From PGZG01 sp046292765 (GTDB lineage: Bacteria; Pseudomonadota; Gammaproteobacteria; Pseudomonadales; Alcanivoracaceae): a stretch of 64,000 nt of DNA. Each line of letters opens with the position of its first letter. Position 1 is the stretch's first letter. Both the position numbers and the translations under genes were made by a program. The DNA lies in the NCBI GenBank assembly GCA_046292765.1, contig JBKBQA010000002.1, positions 248,001 through 312,000 of the forward strand, read 5' to 3'. The notes beneath the pieces were generated by a model, which made no database searches, was not told where the DNA came from, and worked only from the letters and a program-made list of their open reading frames with translations. Positions 30,480 to 39,498 of this stretch are shown here, in pieces.

Positions 30480-32070
30480 CGACGAACAGCGTCAGTTGCT
30501 GCCCCGGACGCAAATGCCGACTGGTATTGAGGTTATTCCAGCTGGCGATCTGGTTGACCGAGACATTGAAGCGGCTGGCGATGCGGTGCAGCGAGTCGCC
30601 ACGGCGCACGGCATAGTGGACCCGGCGAATCATTTCCGGGCGATCAGAGGCCGGCGGTGCAGTGGCCACCGCACCCTGAGTCCAGATAACCAGTTTGCGA
30701 CCGGCGGCCAGGGTGTCGCCGGGCGCCATGCCATTCCATTGCGCCAGCTCCTGCACTGTGACGTTATGGCGGCGCGAGATCGACCACAGGCTGTCGCCAC
30801 TGCGCACCACATAGTCGCTGCGGGTGCGCCCCGGACGCGGCTGATCCTGACGTGCCTGCAGGCGGTTATCGGCGCTCAGTCGGTAAGCTTCCGGGTTGGC
30901 GCTGGGTTGCGGAATCAGTAGTGAACGGCCGGCAACGATGGTGTTGCCAGACAGGTTGTTGGTTTCGCGCAGGGCATCGACGGTGGTGTTGAACTTGCGG
31001 GCGATGCCGCCGAGGGTGTCACCGGCAACAATGGTGTATTGCTGCCAGCGCAGCCGCTGTTCCGGCGTCAGTGCTGCCAGTCCGTTGCTCAGGGTGTCGG
31101 CGCTGGCGACCGGCACCAGCAGTCGGTGCGGCCCGGCCGGAGGGGTGCTCCAGCGGCTGTAGCCGGCGTTCAGATAATAGATCTCGTTGACGTCGACACC
31201 GGCCAGCTCGGCGGCCAGTTGCAGGTCGATCTGGCCGCCGGTGTCGACAATGCTGAAGTAGGGTGCGTTGGCAATCGGCTGCAGGGTCAGGCCGTAGCGC
31301 TCCGGCTCGGCAACGATCTGGCTGATGGCGATCAGCTTGGGCACATAGGCGCGGGTTTCCCGCGGCAAATCCAGATTCCAGTAATCGGTGGGCAGGTTGC
31401 GCTGGCGGTTGCGGGTGATGGCCCGCGACACGGTGCCGCCGCCCGCATTGTAGGAGGCCAGTGCCAGCTCCCAGTCGCCACCAAAACGGGCGGCGAGCCG
31501 GTCAAGATACTCCAGCGCCGCATCGGTGGAGGCGAGAATATCGCGACGGCCGTCATACCAGTAATTCTGGTTCAGGCCAAAGGCCCGTCCGGTGGACGGA
31601 ATAAACTGCCAGGGCCCCGAGGCGCGACCGTGGGAATAGGCAAACGGATCGAACGCGCTTTCGACAATCGGCAGCAGCGCCATTTCCATCGGCACGTCAC
31701 GGGCCTCGGCCTGTTCGACGATGTGATAGAGATAGCGCTGGGCACGGGTGGTTACCCGTTCAATGTATTGGGGGTTACGGATCAGCCAGTTTCGTTCGGC
31801 GGTGATGCGCGGGTTATCCTGCTGCAGATCAAGACGAAAGCCGGCCCGCAACCGCTTCCAGAGATCGTCGCCGGTGAAAGGCAGGGTCTGGGGGGCAAGC
31901 TCGGGCCAGTCGGTATCGCCGCAGAGCAGGGCAATATTGCGCTCCTCGGCGGCGGCCGCCAGCATTGGGCCGAAGTCATCAAGGGGGTCGTGTTCGGCCA
32001 CGTTCGCGCCGCGATTGGCACAACCCTGAAGGAGGAAAAGCAGGCCCAGCAGTACAGCAAATTTATTCAT
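30460..32070 (-). CDS. mltD: Membrane-bound lytic murein transglycosylase D with three LysM domains
   Basis: A 536-aa lipoprotein that cleaves glycan strands of peptidoglycan to 1,6-anhydro ends. The signal ends in lipobox LQGC with Cys17. The SLT domain (~120-240) carries catalytic Glu137 (LPIVESAFDPFA), then GRASGPWQFIPSTGR and ALASYNAGGGTVSRA. Three LysM repeats follow: YTIVAGDTLGGIARKF, YVVRSGDSLWSISRRH and YAVRRGDSLHRIASRF. ATG 32070 (MNKFAVLLGLLF) replaces a longer frame to 32109. It lies 57 bp after gloB, as in E. coli where mltD adjoins gloB, and its end overlaps the yejA-like gene. Confidence 0.95.
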   Translation of the reverse strand: MNKFAVLLGLLFLLQGCANRGANVAEHDPLDDFGPMLAAAAEERNIALLCGDTDWPELAPQTLPFTGDDLWKRLRAGFRLDLQQDNPRITAERNWLIRNPQYIERVTTRAQRYLYHIVEQAEARDVPMEMALLPIVESAFDPFAYSHGRASGPWQFIPSTGRAFGLNQNYWYDGRRDILASTDAALEYLDRLAARFGGDWELALASYNAGGGTVSRAITRNRQRNLPTDYWNLDLPRETRAYVPKLIAISQIVAEPERYGLTLQPIANAPYFSIVDTGGQIDLQLAAELAGVDVNEIYYLNAGYSRWSTPPAGPHRLLVPVASADTLSNGLAALTPEQRLRWQQYTIVAGDTLGGIARKFNTTVDALRETNNLSGNTIVAGRSLLIPQPSANPEAYRLSADNRLQARQDQPRPGRTRSDYVVRSGDSLWSISRRHNVTVQELAQWNGMAPGDTLAAGRKLVIWTQGAVATAPPASDRPEMIRRVHYAVRRGDSLHRIASRFNVSVNQIASWNNLNTSRHLRPGQQLTLFVDVRHAP

Positions 32071-32127
32071 AACAACAGGTGACCAAAAGGTGATCGGGAA
32101 AGGCGCCAAAAGCGCCGTTGCACGTTA

Positions 32128-32922
32128 TCAGAAATGGTCTTTCCGTGCCCGCAACGCGGTAAAGACCGACAGCCGGTCAAACGGTTCCATGATGCCATCC
32201 GTCGGTTTGTTCTCGGGCTGCACGGCGGCGGCCACGGTCGGGTCGTCGCAGCGCAGGAACAGATTACTGCGTTTTTCTTCGGCCAGTGTTGACGGCAGCG
32301 ACGGCAGTCCCTGTTGGCGCAGTCCCGCAACGATGCCTTCACGTGCCTTCACTGCCGGGTCATCGGGCAGCAGGGATCGGGCAAAGAGCAGGTTGGCGAC
32401 GGTGTACTCGTGGGTGCAAAGCAGCAATGTCTGCTCTGGCAGCGCGGCGAAGCGGTCGAGGGACGCCAGCATCTGCGCCGGAGTGCCCTCGAACAGGCGT
32501 CCGCAGCCGCCGCTGAACAGGGTGTCACCGGCCAGCAGCAGCGGCGGGCTGACACCGCCGCTTAAATAGGCAATATGGCCCAGGGTATGGCCCGGTACCG
32601 ACATTACCTCCCAGCTGACCGCAGGGGCGGCGAAGCGGATCCGGTCGCCGTCCTGCAGCGCATGACTGCGGCCGGGAATCGTCTCGGCGGCGGGGCCATA
32701 GACGGGAACAGGGTGGCGCGCCAGCAGGGTGGTGATGCCGGCAGTATGGTCGGGATGGTGATGGGTGACCAGAATGGCGCTGGGTGTGAGGCGATGCTCG
32801 GCCAGCGCCGCCTCCACCACGGCGGCGTCGCCCGGATCGACGATCAGGCAGTGGCCACTGGCGTCGTACAGTAGCCAGATATAGTTGTCTCGAAACGCGG
32901 GAACAGGCAGCAGAGATAGCAT
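32128..32922 (-). CDS. gloB: Hydroxyacylglutathione hydrolase (glyoxalase II)
   Basis: A 264-aa metallo-beta-lactamase-fold enzyme that hydrolyses S-lactoylglutathione to lactate and glutathione, completing methylglyoxal detoxification. The metal motif THHHPDHTAG places H54, H56, D58 and H59 as ligands. VPGHTLGHIAY, LLAGDTLFSGGCGR and LLLCTHEYT follow in order, and the C-terminal substrate domain reads NLFLRCDD. Starts MLSLLPVPAFRDNYIWLL, typical for GloB. Divergent from the yafS-like methyltransferase, with 72 bp between starts. Confidence 0.97.
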   Translation of the reverse strand: MLSLLPVPAFRDNYIWLLYDASGHCLIVDPGDAAVVEAALAEHRLTPSAILVTHHHPDHTAGITTLLARHPVPVYGPAAETIPGRSHALQDGDRIRFAAPAVSWEVMSVPGHTLGHIAYLSGGVSPPLLLAGDTLFSGGCGRLFEGTPAQMLASLDRFAALPEQTLLLCTHEYTVANLLFARSLLPDDPAVKAREGIVAGLRQQGLPSLPSTLAEEKRSNLFLRCDDPTVAAAVQPENKPTDGIMEPFDRLSVFTALRARKDHF

Positions 32923-32994
32923 TGAGGGCGAGAACAGTTGGCCATGTCTTGGTAGACTCTCACCTTACCAGCTGCTGAACAGTGCGCAACCCGT

Positions 32995-33795
32995 ATGGAC
33001 CTGCCGAGACTGCTTCGCTCTCCTTTTCGTCGGCCACCGCCGGATACCGATCTGGCGTTTGCCGATTGGCTTGACTCCGATTCCGGCCAGGCCATGCTGG
33101 CGGAGCAGCGGTTGTTGCTTGATGACATTCTGGTCCGGTCAGTGGGCTACCACGCCCTGCAGTGTGGTGTTGGCCGCTCGCAGCCCTTGCTGGGGGGCAC
33201 CCGGATCCGCCGGCACCATTACCTCGGCCGCCGGGACGATCCCGGTGCCAGTGTGGTTGGGGATCCGGCCTGTCTGCCCTTCGCCAATCACAGTCTTGAT
33301 CTGGTGCTGATGCATCACAGTCTTGATTTCGAGGCCAACCCCCATGAGGTGCTGCGCGAGGCGACCCGAACCCTGATCCCCGGCGGCACGTTGGTGGTGA
33401 TCGGTTTCAATCCGTTCAGCCTCTGGGGACTGACCCGGTTGCTGCGCATCGGCTCTGGCCGGTTGCCGTGGCTGGCCCGCTTTCTGCCTGCCCAGCGGGT
33501 ACATGATTGGCTCGGCGTACTCGGGCTGGAGCTGGAGGGTTACGAAAGTGCCCACTATGTGATGCCGCTGGCCGAGGCCGGGCGAAGCCGATTTTCGCTG
33601 GTGGAGCAGCTTGGTCGACGGTTCTGGCCGCGTCGCGGGGCTTTCTATATTCTCGTCGCCCGCAAGCGGGCGGCGATGATCCGGCCGCTGCGACCGCGCT
33701 TTGCCTTGCCGGAGCGCTCACCGCAAGTCATTCCGGTGCCGCTGGCACACTGGCAGCGTCGCATCCGGCGGGATCAGGAAGGACAGGACCATTGA
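32995..33795 (+). CDS. Class I SAM-dependent methyltransferase (YafS-like)
   Basis: A 266-aa putative methyltransferase. A short motif I-like segment (LQCGVGRSQPLLG) lies near 56-68, a Methyltransf_11-type core near 85-135 (DPACLPFANHSLDLVLMHHS, then EVLREATRTLIPGG and VVIGFNPFSLWG). The C-terminal part is basic. It lies between gloB (divergent) and rnhA (overlapping by 4 nt), exactly where E. coli has yafS, which supports orthology. The substrate is unknown to me. Motif I is less glycine-rich than in textbook methyltransferases. Confidence 0.8.
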   Translation: MDLPRLLRSPFRRPPPDTDLAFADWLDSDSGQAMLAEQRLLLDDILVRSVGYHALQCGVGRSQPLLGGTRIRRHHYLGRRDDPGASVVGDPACLPFANHSLDLVLMHHSLDFEANPHEVLREATRTLIPGGTLVVIGFNPFSLWGLTRLLRIGSGRLPWLARFLPAQRVHDWLGVLGLELEGYESAHYVMPLAEAGRSRFSLVEQLGRRFWPRRGAFYILVARKRAAMIRPLRPRFALPERSPQVIPVPLAHWQRRIRRDQEGQDH

Positions 33796-34250
33796 AGAAA
33801 ATCGAGATTTTCACCGACGGCGCCTGCCGAGGGAACCCCGGCCCGGGCGGCTGGGGGGCGTTATTGCGCTACGGCGAGCACGAACGGGAGCTGTTTGGCG
33901 GCGAACCGGACACCACCAATAACCGCATGGAGCTGATGGCGGCCATCCGCGCGCTGGAAACGCTGAAGGAACCCTGTGAGGTGGATCTGACCACCGACTC
34001 CGAGTATGTCCGCAAGGGCATCACCGAGTGGCTGCAGAACTGGAAGGCCCGCAACTGGAAGACCTCGGACCGCAAGCCGGTCAAGAACGCCGATCTCTGG
34101 CAGGCGTTGGAGCTGGCGGCATCCCCTCATCAGGTGCGTTGGCACTGGGTCAAGGGACATAGCGGCCATGACGAAAATGAGCGGGCCGACCAGCTCGCCA
34201 ATCGCGGTATCGACAATCTCAAGGGCACATCACGGGAGCACGCGGGGTGA
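33792..34250 (+). CDS. rnhA: Ribonuclease HI
   Basis: A 152-aa cytoplasmic nuclease that degrades RNA in RNA:DNA hybrids. Active-site carboxylates are Asp9 (IFTDGACRGNPG), Glu47 (NNRMELMA), Asp69 (TTDSEYV) and the Asp of ENERADQLAN near 133, and the handle region KARNWKTSDRKPVKN is present. The start is TTG 33792, which overlaps the methyltransferase stop (TTGA) and has AGGAAGGAC upstream. The frame is open much further upstream, but that is read-through of the methyltransferase in another frame. Overlaps dnaQ by 4 nt. Confidence 0.96.
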   Translation: MKKIEIFTDGACRGNPGPGGWGALLRYGEHERELFGGEPDTTNNRMELMAAIRALETLKEPCEVDLTTDSEYVRKGITEWLQNWKARNWKTSDRKPVKNADLWQALELAASPHQVRWHWVKGHSGHDENERADQLANRGIDNLKGTSREHAG

Positions 34251-34957
34251 GGCAGATTGTTCTCGATACGGAAACCACCGGCCTCGAGCCCAGTCTCGGT
34301 CACCGGATCATTGAAATCGGCTGCGTCGAGATCGTCGACCGCCGCTGCACCGGCAAGGTGCTGCACTATTATCTGAACCCGGAACGGGAAAGTGATCAGG
34401 CCGCTCTGGACGTGCATGGCCTGAGCAGCGACTTTCTCGCCGACAAGCCCTTGTTCGCTGCCGTGGCGGACGATTTCCTGCACTTTATCGACGGCGCCGA
34501 ACTGGTGATCCACAACGCGCCGTTCGATGTCGGCTTCCTCGACCATGAGCTCCGCCTGCTGGGTGACGACGGCGGCCGCATCGCCGAGCGTTGCCGGGTA
34601 CTGGATACACTGGTGCTGGCGCGGCAGATGTACCCTGGCCAGCGTGTCAGTCTGGACGCACTCTGCCGCCGCTTCGGTGTCGATAACTCCAATCGCGAAC
34701 TGCACGGCGCCTTGCTGGACGCCCGCCTGCTGGCGGAAGTCTATCTGGCCATGACTGGCGGTCAGGTCGGTCTGTCGCTGGATGGTGAAAGCGGTGCTGG
34801 CGGCCCGGCCGTTGAAGCCATTCGCCGTGTGCCGTCGGGTCGCCAGCCGCTGACGGTACTGACGGCCTCCGCCGATGAGCTGGCCCGCCATGAAGCGCGC
34901 CTCGATGGTATCGACAAGAAGGCGGAGGGCGGCAGCCTGTGGCGCCGTGAGGGATGA
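34247..34957 (+). CDS. dnaQ: DNA polymerase III epsilon subunit (3'-5' proofreading exonuclease)
   Basis: A 236-aa proofreading subunit of the replicative polymerase core. DEDDh residues are Asp7 and Glu9 (VLDTETTGLEP), Asp94 (HNAPFDVGFL), His152 and Asp157 (LHGALLDARLL). The C-terminal tail, which binds the alpha subunit, runs from ~185. Start is GTG 34247 inside the rnhA end (GTGA overlap). In E. coli rnhA and dnaQ are divergent; here they are co-directional and coupled, as in pseudomonads. Confidence 0.96.
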   Translation: MRQIVLDTETTGLEPSLGHRIIEIGCVEIVDRRCTGKVLHYYLNPERESDQAALDVHGLSSDFLADKPLFAAVADDFLHFIDGAELVIHNAPFDVGFLDHELRLLGDDGGRIAERCRVLDTLVLARQMYPGQRVSLDALCRRFGVDNSNRELHGALLDARLLAEVYLAMTGGQVGLSLDGESGAGGPAVEAIRRVPSGRQPLTVLTASADELARHEARLDGIDKKAEGGSLWRREG

Positions 34958-35108
34958 CCTCGGGCCGTGGCCTCTATCTTCTGCGAAGTGTGTCCGATTT
35001 GGCAAAACTCTTTTTTTTCAGTTGGTTGGCGGGATAAGTTGACGCATTCTTTAGCATCGTGCGACAGTTGCCCGTACCCTTTTTCCCGAGTCGGCAAAGC
35101 ATTGCCGG

Positions 35109-35139
35109 CCGCCGCCCGAACGGGGCTGTCGGGCGGCGG
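35109..35139. repeat. 11-bp GC-rich inverted repeat in the fimL leader
   Basis: Arms CCGCCGCCCGA and TCGGGCGGCGG around a 9-nt loop, ending 45 nt before the fimL ATG. No T-run follows, so it is not a standard terminator for dnaQ; it may be a leader hairpin. Confidence 0.6.
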
Positions 35140-35183
35140 GCTCGCCGGGGTCGATCATAAGAAAACAAAATCGCGGAGAATCC

Positions 35184-36872
35184 ATGGTTGCCATGACCAA
35201 CAGCACCTCGCTGACCTTCCTCAAGGAAGAGATCGACAGCACCCTGGGGGAAGCTGGCCGGCAACTCGAAGCCTGGGTCAACACACCGGCCAATACCGTG
35301 GAATTGGAGGGTTGTGGTGAGGCGTTCCATCAGTTGCGAGGTATTTTCCAGGTGCTGGAGCTGCCTGCGGCGACCTTGATGGCGTCGGAGATGGAGCAGG
35401 TCTGCCAGCGTATGCGCGAAGGCGGTTCTGCGGCGGCAGCCATGGGCGCTGCGCTGAGTCAGGCGATCCTGTTGTTGGGGCGCTATCTGGAATATGTCCA
35501 GCTGAAGAATCGGCCGTTGCCCGAAGTGATGGTTGGCGGTTTGAATGAACTGCGCCGGGCGGAGGGCAAGCCGCTGGTGCAGGAAAGTCATTTCTTTTCT
35601 GTCGATCTCGCCCGTGATCGCTATCCGGTACCGATCACCACCACGGCCGCAGCGGAAGTCCCACGGCTCAGTCGACGTCTGCGGCACATGTATCAGGTCG
35701 GTTTGTTGGGGGTGCTGCGAGACCAGAACCGACAGGTCAGTCTCAAACTTATGGCGCGCGCGCTGGGGCGCATTGATCGCTTGTGTGGCGCTGCTCAGAT
35801 GGGGCGATTGTGGTGGGTGGGTCGCGCCATGGTCGAGTCGATGATTATTGACGACATGGTCATGACACCCGCCCGCAAGGCATTGCTGGGTCAATACGAT
35901 CGTCAGATCAAGCGGCTGGCGCTGGAGGGCGAGCGCGCGCTGGCGGCGGATGCACCGCTGCTGATGCTGAAGGAAAGCATTTTTGTGGTGTCCCTGTGCA
36001 GCCGCAGCACCGGCGTGATTGCTGAGGTCAAGCAGGCGTTTGATTTGCGTCCGCGGATTACCGATGCAGAGCTGCAGACGGAAATCGCCTTGATGGCAGG
36101 CGGCGGCGGATCAGTGATGCGCACCGTTGCCGTGTCTTTGAAAGAAGAGCTGAACAGTATCAAGCAGACACTGGATCTGGCTGCCCAGGGCGTGGCCGAC
36201 ACCGATTACAACGATGTGGCCGATGCTCTTGGTCGCATCGGCGGTACGCTGACGATGGTAAATCTTACCCGCGAGGCACAGCAGATTCGCGCCCGTGCCG
36301 ATATGGTGAGGGGCTGGAAGAGTAGCCCGGATATTGAATCACCGGAGTTCCAGCAACTGGTTGATGATTTGCTTGCCACCGAAAATGCCATTGCCGGCCT
36401 CGAGCGCAGCCTGATCCCCTCGGACGACATGCACCGTCAGCGGGGCAACAGCAAGGTGTCGCTGTACCAGCTTGACGAGGCACGGATGACGGTGTTGTCC
36501 GAGTGCCGCTCCGGGTTGGCGTTGGCCAAGCGCTCGCTGGCATCGTTTCTGGAAACCAATTGGGATCGCATGCATCTGGCGAACCTGCCCGCAATTCTTG
36601 CCACCACCTCGGGTGGTTTGATGTTCCTTGATCTCGCTCGGGCGCGCGCGGTGATGGATGCCAGTCGGGCCTACATCGAGCAGGCTCTGCTGGCGGCCGG
36701 TGTGCCGCCGCCCAGTCGCGAGCAGATGGACACTCTGGCGGATGCGATCAGCAGCGTGGATTACTATCTGGAGAGCATGGAAGAGCACAAGCCGATTGGT
36801 GAGAGTGTGCTGGAAATCGCCGAGGAAAGTATGGAAGAGCTCGGCTATGCCGTGGCTCGTCCGGTGGCTTGA
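35184..36872 (+). CDS. fimL: FimL-like protein (stand-alone homologue of the ChpA N-terminus)
   Basis: A 562-aa cytoplasmic protein. In Pseudomonas aeruginosa, FimL resembles the N-terminal Hpt-like region of the chemotaxis kinase ChpA and controls type IV pilus twitching and cAMP level. Matching segments include SLKLMARALGRIDRLCG, GGSVMRTVAVSLKEELNSIK, ECRSGLALAKRSLASFLETN and DAISSVDYYLESMEEHKP. There is no CheA ATPase or CheY domain. Residues 49-53 read HQLRG, like the His-x-x-Lys-Gly site of Hpt domains. GGAGAATCC precedes ATG 35184. The next gene is nudC, as in Pseudomonas. Confidence 0.88.
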   Translation: MVAMTNSTSLTFLKEEIDSTLGEAGRQLEAWVNTPANTVELEGCGEAFHQLRGIFQVLELPAATLMASEMEQVCQRMREGGSAAAAMGAALSQAILLLGRYLEYVQLKNRPLPEVMVGGLNELRRAEGKPLVQESHFFSVDLARDRYPVPITTTAAAEVPRLSRRLRHMYQVGLLGVLRDQNRQVSLKLMARALGRIDRLCGAAQMGRLWWVGRAMVESMIIDDMVMTPARKALLGQYDRQIKRLALEGERALAADAPLLMLKESIFVVSLCSRSTGVIAEVKQAFDLRPRITDAELQTEIALMAGGGGSVMRTVAVSLKEELNSIKQTLDLAAQGVADTDYNDVADALGRIGGTLTMVNLTREAQQIRARADMVRGWKSSPDIESPEFQQLVDDLLATENAIAGLERSLIPSDDMHRQRGNSKVSLYQLDEARMTVLSECRSGLALAKRSLASFLETNWDRMHLANLPAILATTSGGLMFLDLARARAVMDASRAYIEQALLAAGVPPPSREQMDTLADAISSVDYYLESMEEHKPIGESVLEIAEESMEELGYAVARPVA

Positions 36873-36875
36873 TTG

Positions 36876-37697
36876 ATGTTGCCGGAAATTGAATTCTGCC
36901 CCTCTCCGGAACCGCTCGAGGGGGAATTGAGGCTGTTTGTTTTGCAGGGCAACCGGTTGCTGGTCAGTGCAGATCAGCGTCAGTCATTGCTGCCATGCTT
37001 TTCAGCCGGCCTCGCCAACATGCTGTTTCCGGGGGAGCGCACCTATCTTGGCCGGCTTCAGGGCCAGCATTGCTGTGCAATTCATCTTGATGGCAGTGCC
37101 CCGGCACCGGAGGGCTATTACAGCGAAGACCTCCGTCGGCTGATCCACCTGCTTTCCCGGCGCGACTTCATTATGGCCTCGCGGGCGGTGCAACTGCTTG
37201 GCTGGCGTCGTAATCACGGCTTTTGCAGCCGTTGTGGCACCGCCACCGTGGCCCACGCCCGAGACCAGGCAATGGTCTGTCCTGCCTGCGAATACACCCA
37301 ATATCCGCGTATTACCCCCTGCATCATCGCGCTGGTTACCCGGGGCGATCAGGCTTTGCTGGCCCATGGCGCGAACTTTCCGCCTGGCATGTTCAGCTGT
37401 CTGGCCGGTTTCATGGAGCCGGGCGAGGATGCGGAGCACGCGGTGCAGCGAGAGGTCTGGGAGGAAACCCGCTTGCGGGTTGGCAAGTTGCGCTATCATG
37501 GCAGCCAGTCCTGGCCGTTCCCCCATTCATTGATGCTGGCGTTCCATGCCGAGTATGAAAGCGGAGAAATCGAGCCGGATGGCGAGGAAATCCTTGAGGC
37601 CGGATGGTTTACCCGGGACCGGTTGCCGTCCATGCCGCCACCGGGCAGTATCTCGCGGTCGTTGATTGACAGCTGGTTGCAGGGCGTTTGTCCCTGA
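36876..37697 (+). CDS. nudC: NAD-capped RNA hydrolase / NADH pyrophosphatase
   Basis: A 273-aa Nudix hydrolase that removes the NAD cap from RNA and splits NADH. The zinc ribbon uses Cys117, 120, 135 and 138 (FCSRCG and VCPACEY). The Nudix box runs ~178-200 (GFMEPGEDAEHAVQREVWEE), although the Gly after the EE pair is Arg here. The family signature appears as SQSWPFPHSLM; most members have SQPWPFP. ATG 36876 follows the fimL stop by 3 nt, so the two are likely one transcript; the TTG at 36873 is less likely. Confidence 0.95.
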   Translation: MLPEIEFCPSPEPLEGELRLFVLQGNRLLVSADQRQSLLPCFSAGLANMLFPGERTYLGRLQGQHCCAIHLDGSAPAPEGYYSEDLRRLIHLLSRRDFIMASRAVQLLGWRRNHGFCSRCGTATVAHARDQAMVCPACEYTQYPRITPCIIALVTRGDQALLAHGANFPPGMFSCLAGFMEPGEDAEHAVQREVWEETRLRVGKLRYHGSQSWPFPHSLMLAFHAEYESGEIEPDGEEILEAGWFTRDRLPSMPPPGSISRSLIDSWLQGVCP

Positions 37698-37718
37698 TAC
37701 GGGAAGAGGGAGCAGGAA

Positions 37719-38366
37719 ATGGGGTTCAATACCGCACCGTTGCTGATCATTAGCTTCTGTCTGGTGTTTGTCGTTGGCGGTGCGATGGTCCTGTTGCGCA
37801 GTCAGTGGCTGATACAGTGGCTGAAGGGCTCCGCCGGGCTGGCGATGATCGCTCTTGCCGTCTACTTTTCGCTTTTTTCGCTCAATCTGTTCAGCTATCA
37901 CCCGCTGTCCCGCGAGGCGCCGCTCGGTACCATCAGCTTTCGGGCGCTGGCGCCGCAGACTTTTGTTGCCACCCTGACCCAGCCGGACGGCACCAGCGTG
38001 GATTACCAGCTGCGTGGCGACCTCTGGCAGGTTGATGCCCGAATTGTTCGTTGGAAGGGTTTGTTGTCGTTGTTCGGGGCCCAGCCCGGATTCCAATTTG
38101 ACCAGATACAGGGGCGTTATCTGACATTGGAAGATCAGCTCGCCAAGGAGTCGATTACCCACCAGATTCGTCGACCCTCGATCGGTTTTGATGTCTGGCA
38201 GAGTGCCCGTGATGGCTGGAGCATGATGCTGGATGCTCAATACAGCAGCGCCACGTTTATGCCGATGGCAGACGGCGCGATTTATGAGATTCTGGTGACT
38301 AACAGTGGCCTCAGCGGTCGCCCTCTGAATGAGGCGGCAAGGCAGGCACTGGGTCGCTGGGAGTAA
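37719..38366 (+). CDS. Membrane-anchored protein of unknown function
   Basis: A 215-aa protein with two N-terminal helices (about 7-27, PLLIISFCLVFVVGGAMVLL, and 38-58, GLAMIALAVYFSLFSLNLF) and a ~150-residue beta-rich domain that should lie in the periplasm. It includes FRALAPQTFVATLTQPDGTS and QIQGRYLTLEDQLAKES. The same kind of gene, often called a multidrug-transporter-like protein, sits between nudC and sohB in pseudomonads. That label is not supported by the sequence: two helices are too few for a transporter. Function unknown. Confidence 0.8.
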   Translation: MGFNTAPLLIISFCLVFVVGGAMVLLRSQWLIQWLKGSAGLAMIALAVYFSLFSLNLFSYHPLSREAPLGTISFRALAPQTFVATLTQPDGTSVDYQLRGDLWQVDARIVRWKGLLSLFGAQPGFQFDQIQGRYLTLEDQLAKESITHQIRRPSIGFDVWQSARDGWSMMLDAQYSSATFMPMADGAIYEILVTNSGLSGRPLNEAARQALGRWE

Positions 38367-38385
38367 GTTTTTTCATCCCTGACTC

Positions 38386-38413
38386 CGCCCGGCTCGCCGG
38401 GCGTTGTCTTTTT
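38386..38413 (+). terminator. Probable terminator upstream of sohB
   Basis: CGCCCGG-CTCG-CCGGGCG stem followed by TTGTCTTTTT; the T-run is interrupted. Confidence 0.6.
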
Positions 38414-38431
38414 ACGTAACAGGAGTCGTCA

Positions 38432-39481
38432 GTGCTGGAGTTTGTTCTCGAATACGGCATGTTTCTCGCCAAGATCGCCACGGTGGCCATCGCCATGCTG
38501 TTTGTCCTAAGCGGTGTTGCCACCATGGCTGCCCGCACTCGCCACCAGAATGAGGATGGTTACCTGCGGGTGCGCAACCTGAATCATGAAATGGAAAATC
38601 TGCGCGATGGGTTGCGTCATGAAATTCTCTCCGAGGCGGAAAGCAAAGCCGACGAGAAACGCCGCCGCAAGGATGAAAAGCTCAAGCGCAAAACCGAGAA
38701 GAAAATGCCGCCGGCGGAAAACACCCGTGGCCGGGTGTTCGTGCTGGATTTTGATGGTGATGTTCATGCCAGCGCGGTCGATAACCTGCGGCGGGAAATT
38801 TCTGCGGTGCTGCAAGTGGCCGAGGGCAAGGATGAAATCGTGGTCCGTCTGGAGAGTCCCGGCGGGCTGGTACACAGCTATGGTCTGGCGGCGTCGCAGT
38901 TGCGCCGGATCACCAGTCAGGGCGTCAGCTTGACGGTGTGTGTGGATCAGGTGGCTGCCAGCGGCGGCTACATGATGGCCTGCATCGCCGATCGCCTGTT
39001 GGCGGCCCCTTTCGCCGTGGTGGGTTCCATTGGCGTGGTTGCGCAGATCCCCAACTTTCATCGTTTGCTGAAAAAAAATGATATCGATGTCGAGCTGCTG
39101 ACGGCGGGTGAATACAAGCGCACCTTGACCATGTTTGGCCAGAACACCGACAGCGACCGGGCCAAGTTCCAGGAAGAGCTGGAAGATACCCACGCCTTGT
39201 TCAAGGAGTTTGTGCGCGACAATCGTCGTGGCCTGGACATCGCCCGGGTGGCCACCGGAGAGCATTGGTACGGCCTGCGCGCCCTGGATCTGGGGCTGGT
39301 CGATGAACTCGCCACCAGTGATGAATATCTGCTGCGCCGCAGTAAAGACGCCGATGTTTACGAAGTCAGCTGGCAAGTGAAGCGCAATCTGGCCGAGCGA
39401 CTCGGCCTGAGCGCGGAGGGCGCCATGGTGCGTGTTCTGGAAAGCTGGTTCCATCGCGGCGCCGGGCGCCTGCTGAAATAA
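38432..39481 (+). CDS. sohB: Inner-membrane S49 peptidase SohB
   Basis: A 349-aa signal-peptide-peptidase-family serine protease. One N-terminal helix (FLAKIATVAIAMLFVLSGVA, ~11-30), a charged KADEKRRRKDEKLKRKTEKK linker near 71-90, then the protease domain in the periplasm. Catalytic Ser177 (QVAASGGYMMA) and Lys229 (TAGEYKRTLTMFG) form the S49 dyad. Start GTG 38432 has CAGGAG 7 nt upstream. Length equals E. coli SohB (349). Substrates are poorly defined. Confidence 0.95.
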   Translation: MLEFVLEYGMFLAKIATVAIAMLFVLSGVATMAARTRHQNEDGYLRVRNLNHEMENLRDGLRHEILSEAESKADEKRRRKDEKLKRKTEKKMPPAENTRGRVFVLDFDGDVHASAVDNLRREISAVLQVAEGKDEIVVRLESPGGLVHSYGLAASQLRRITSQGVSLTVCVDQVAASGGYMMACIADRLLAAPFAVVGSIGVVAQIPNFHRLLKKNDIDVELLTAGEYKRTLTMFGQNTDSDRAKFQEELEDTHALFKEFVRDNRRGLDIARVATGEHWYGLRALDLGLVDELATSDEYLLRRSKDADVYEVSWQVKRNLAERLGLSAEGAMVRVLESWFHRGAGRLLK

Positions 39482-39498
39482 CTGAACCGGGAGTCACC

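Noticed and set aside
33507..33791. N-terminal extension of RNase HI
   Set aside because: This part of the frame overlaps the methyltransferase in a different phase; the RNase H family start is at TTG 33792.
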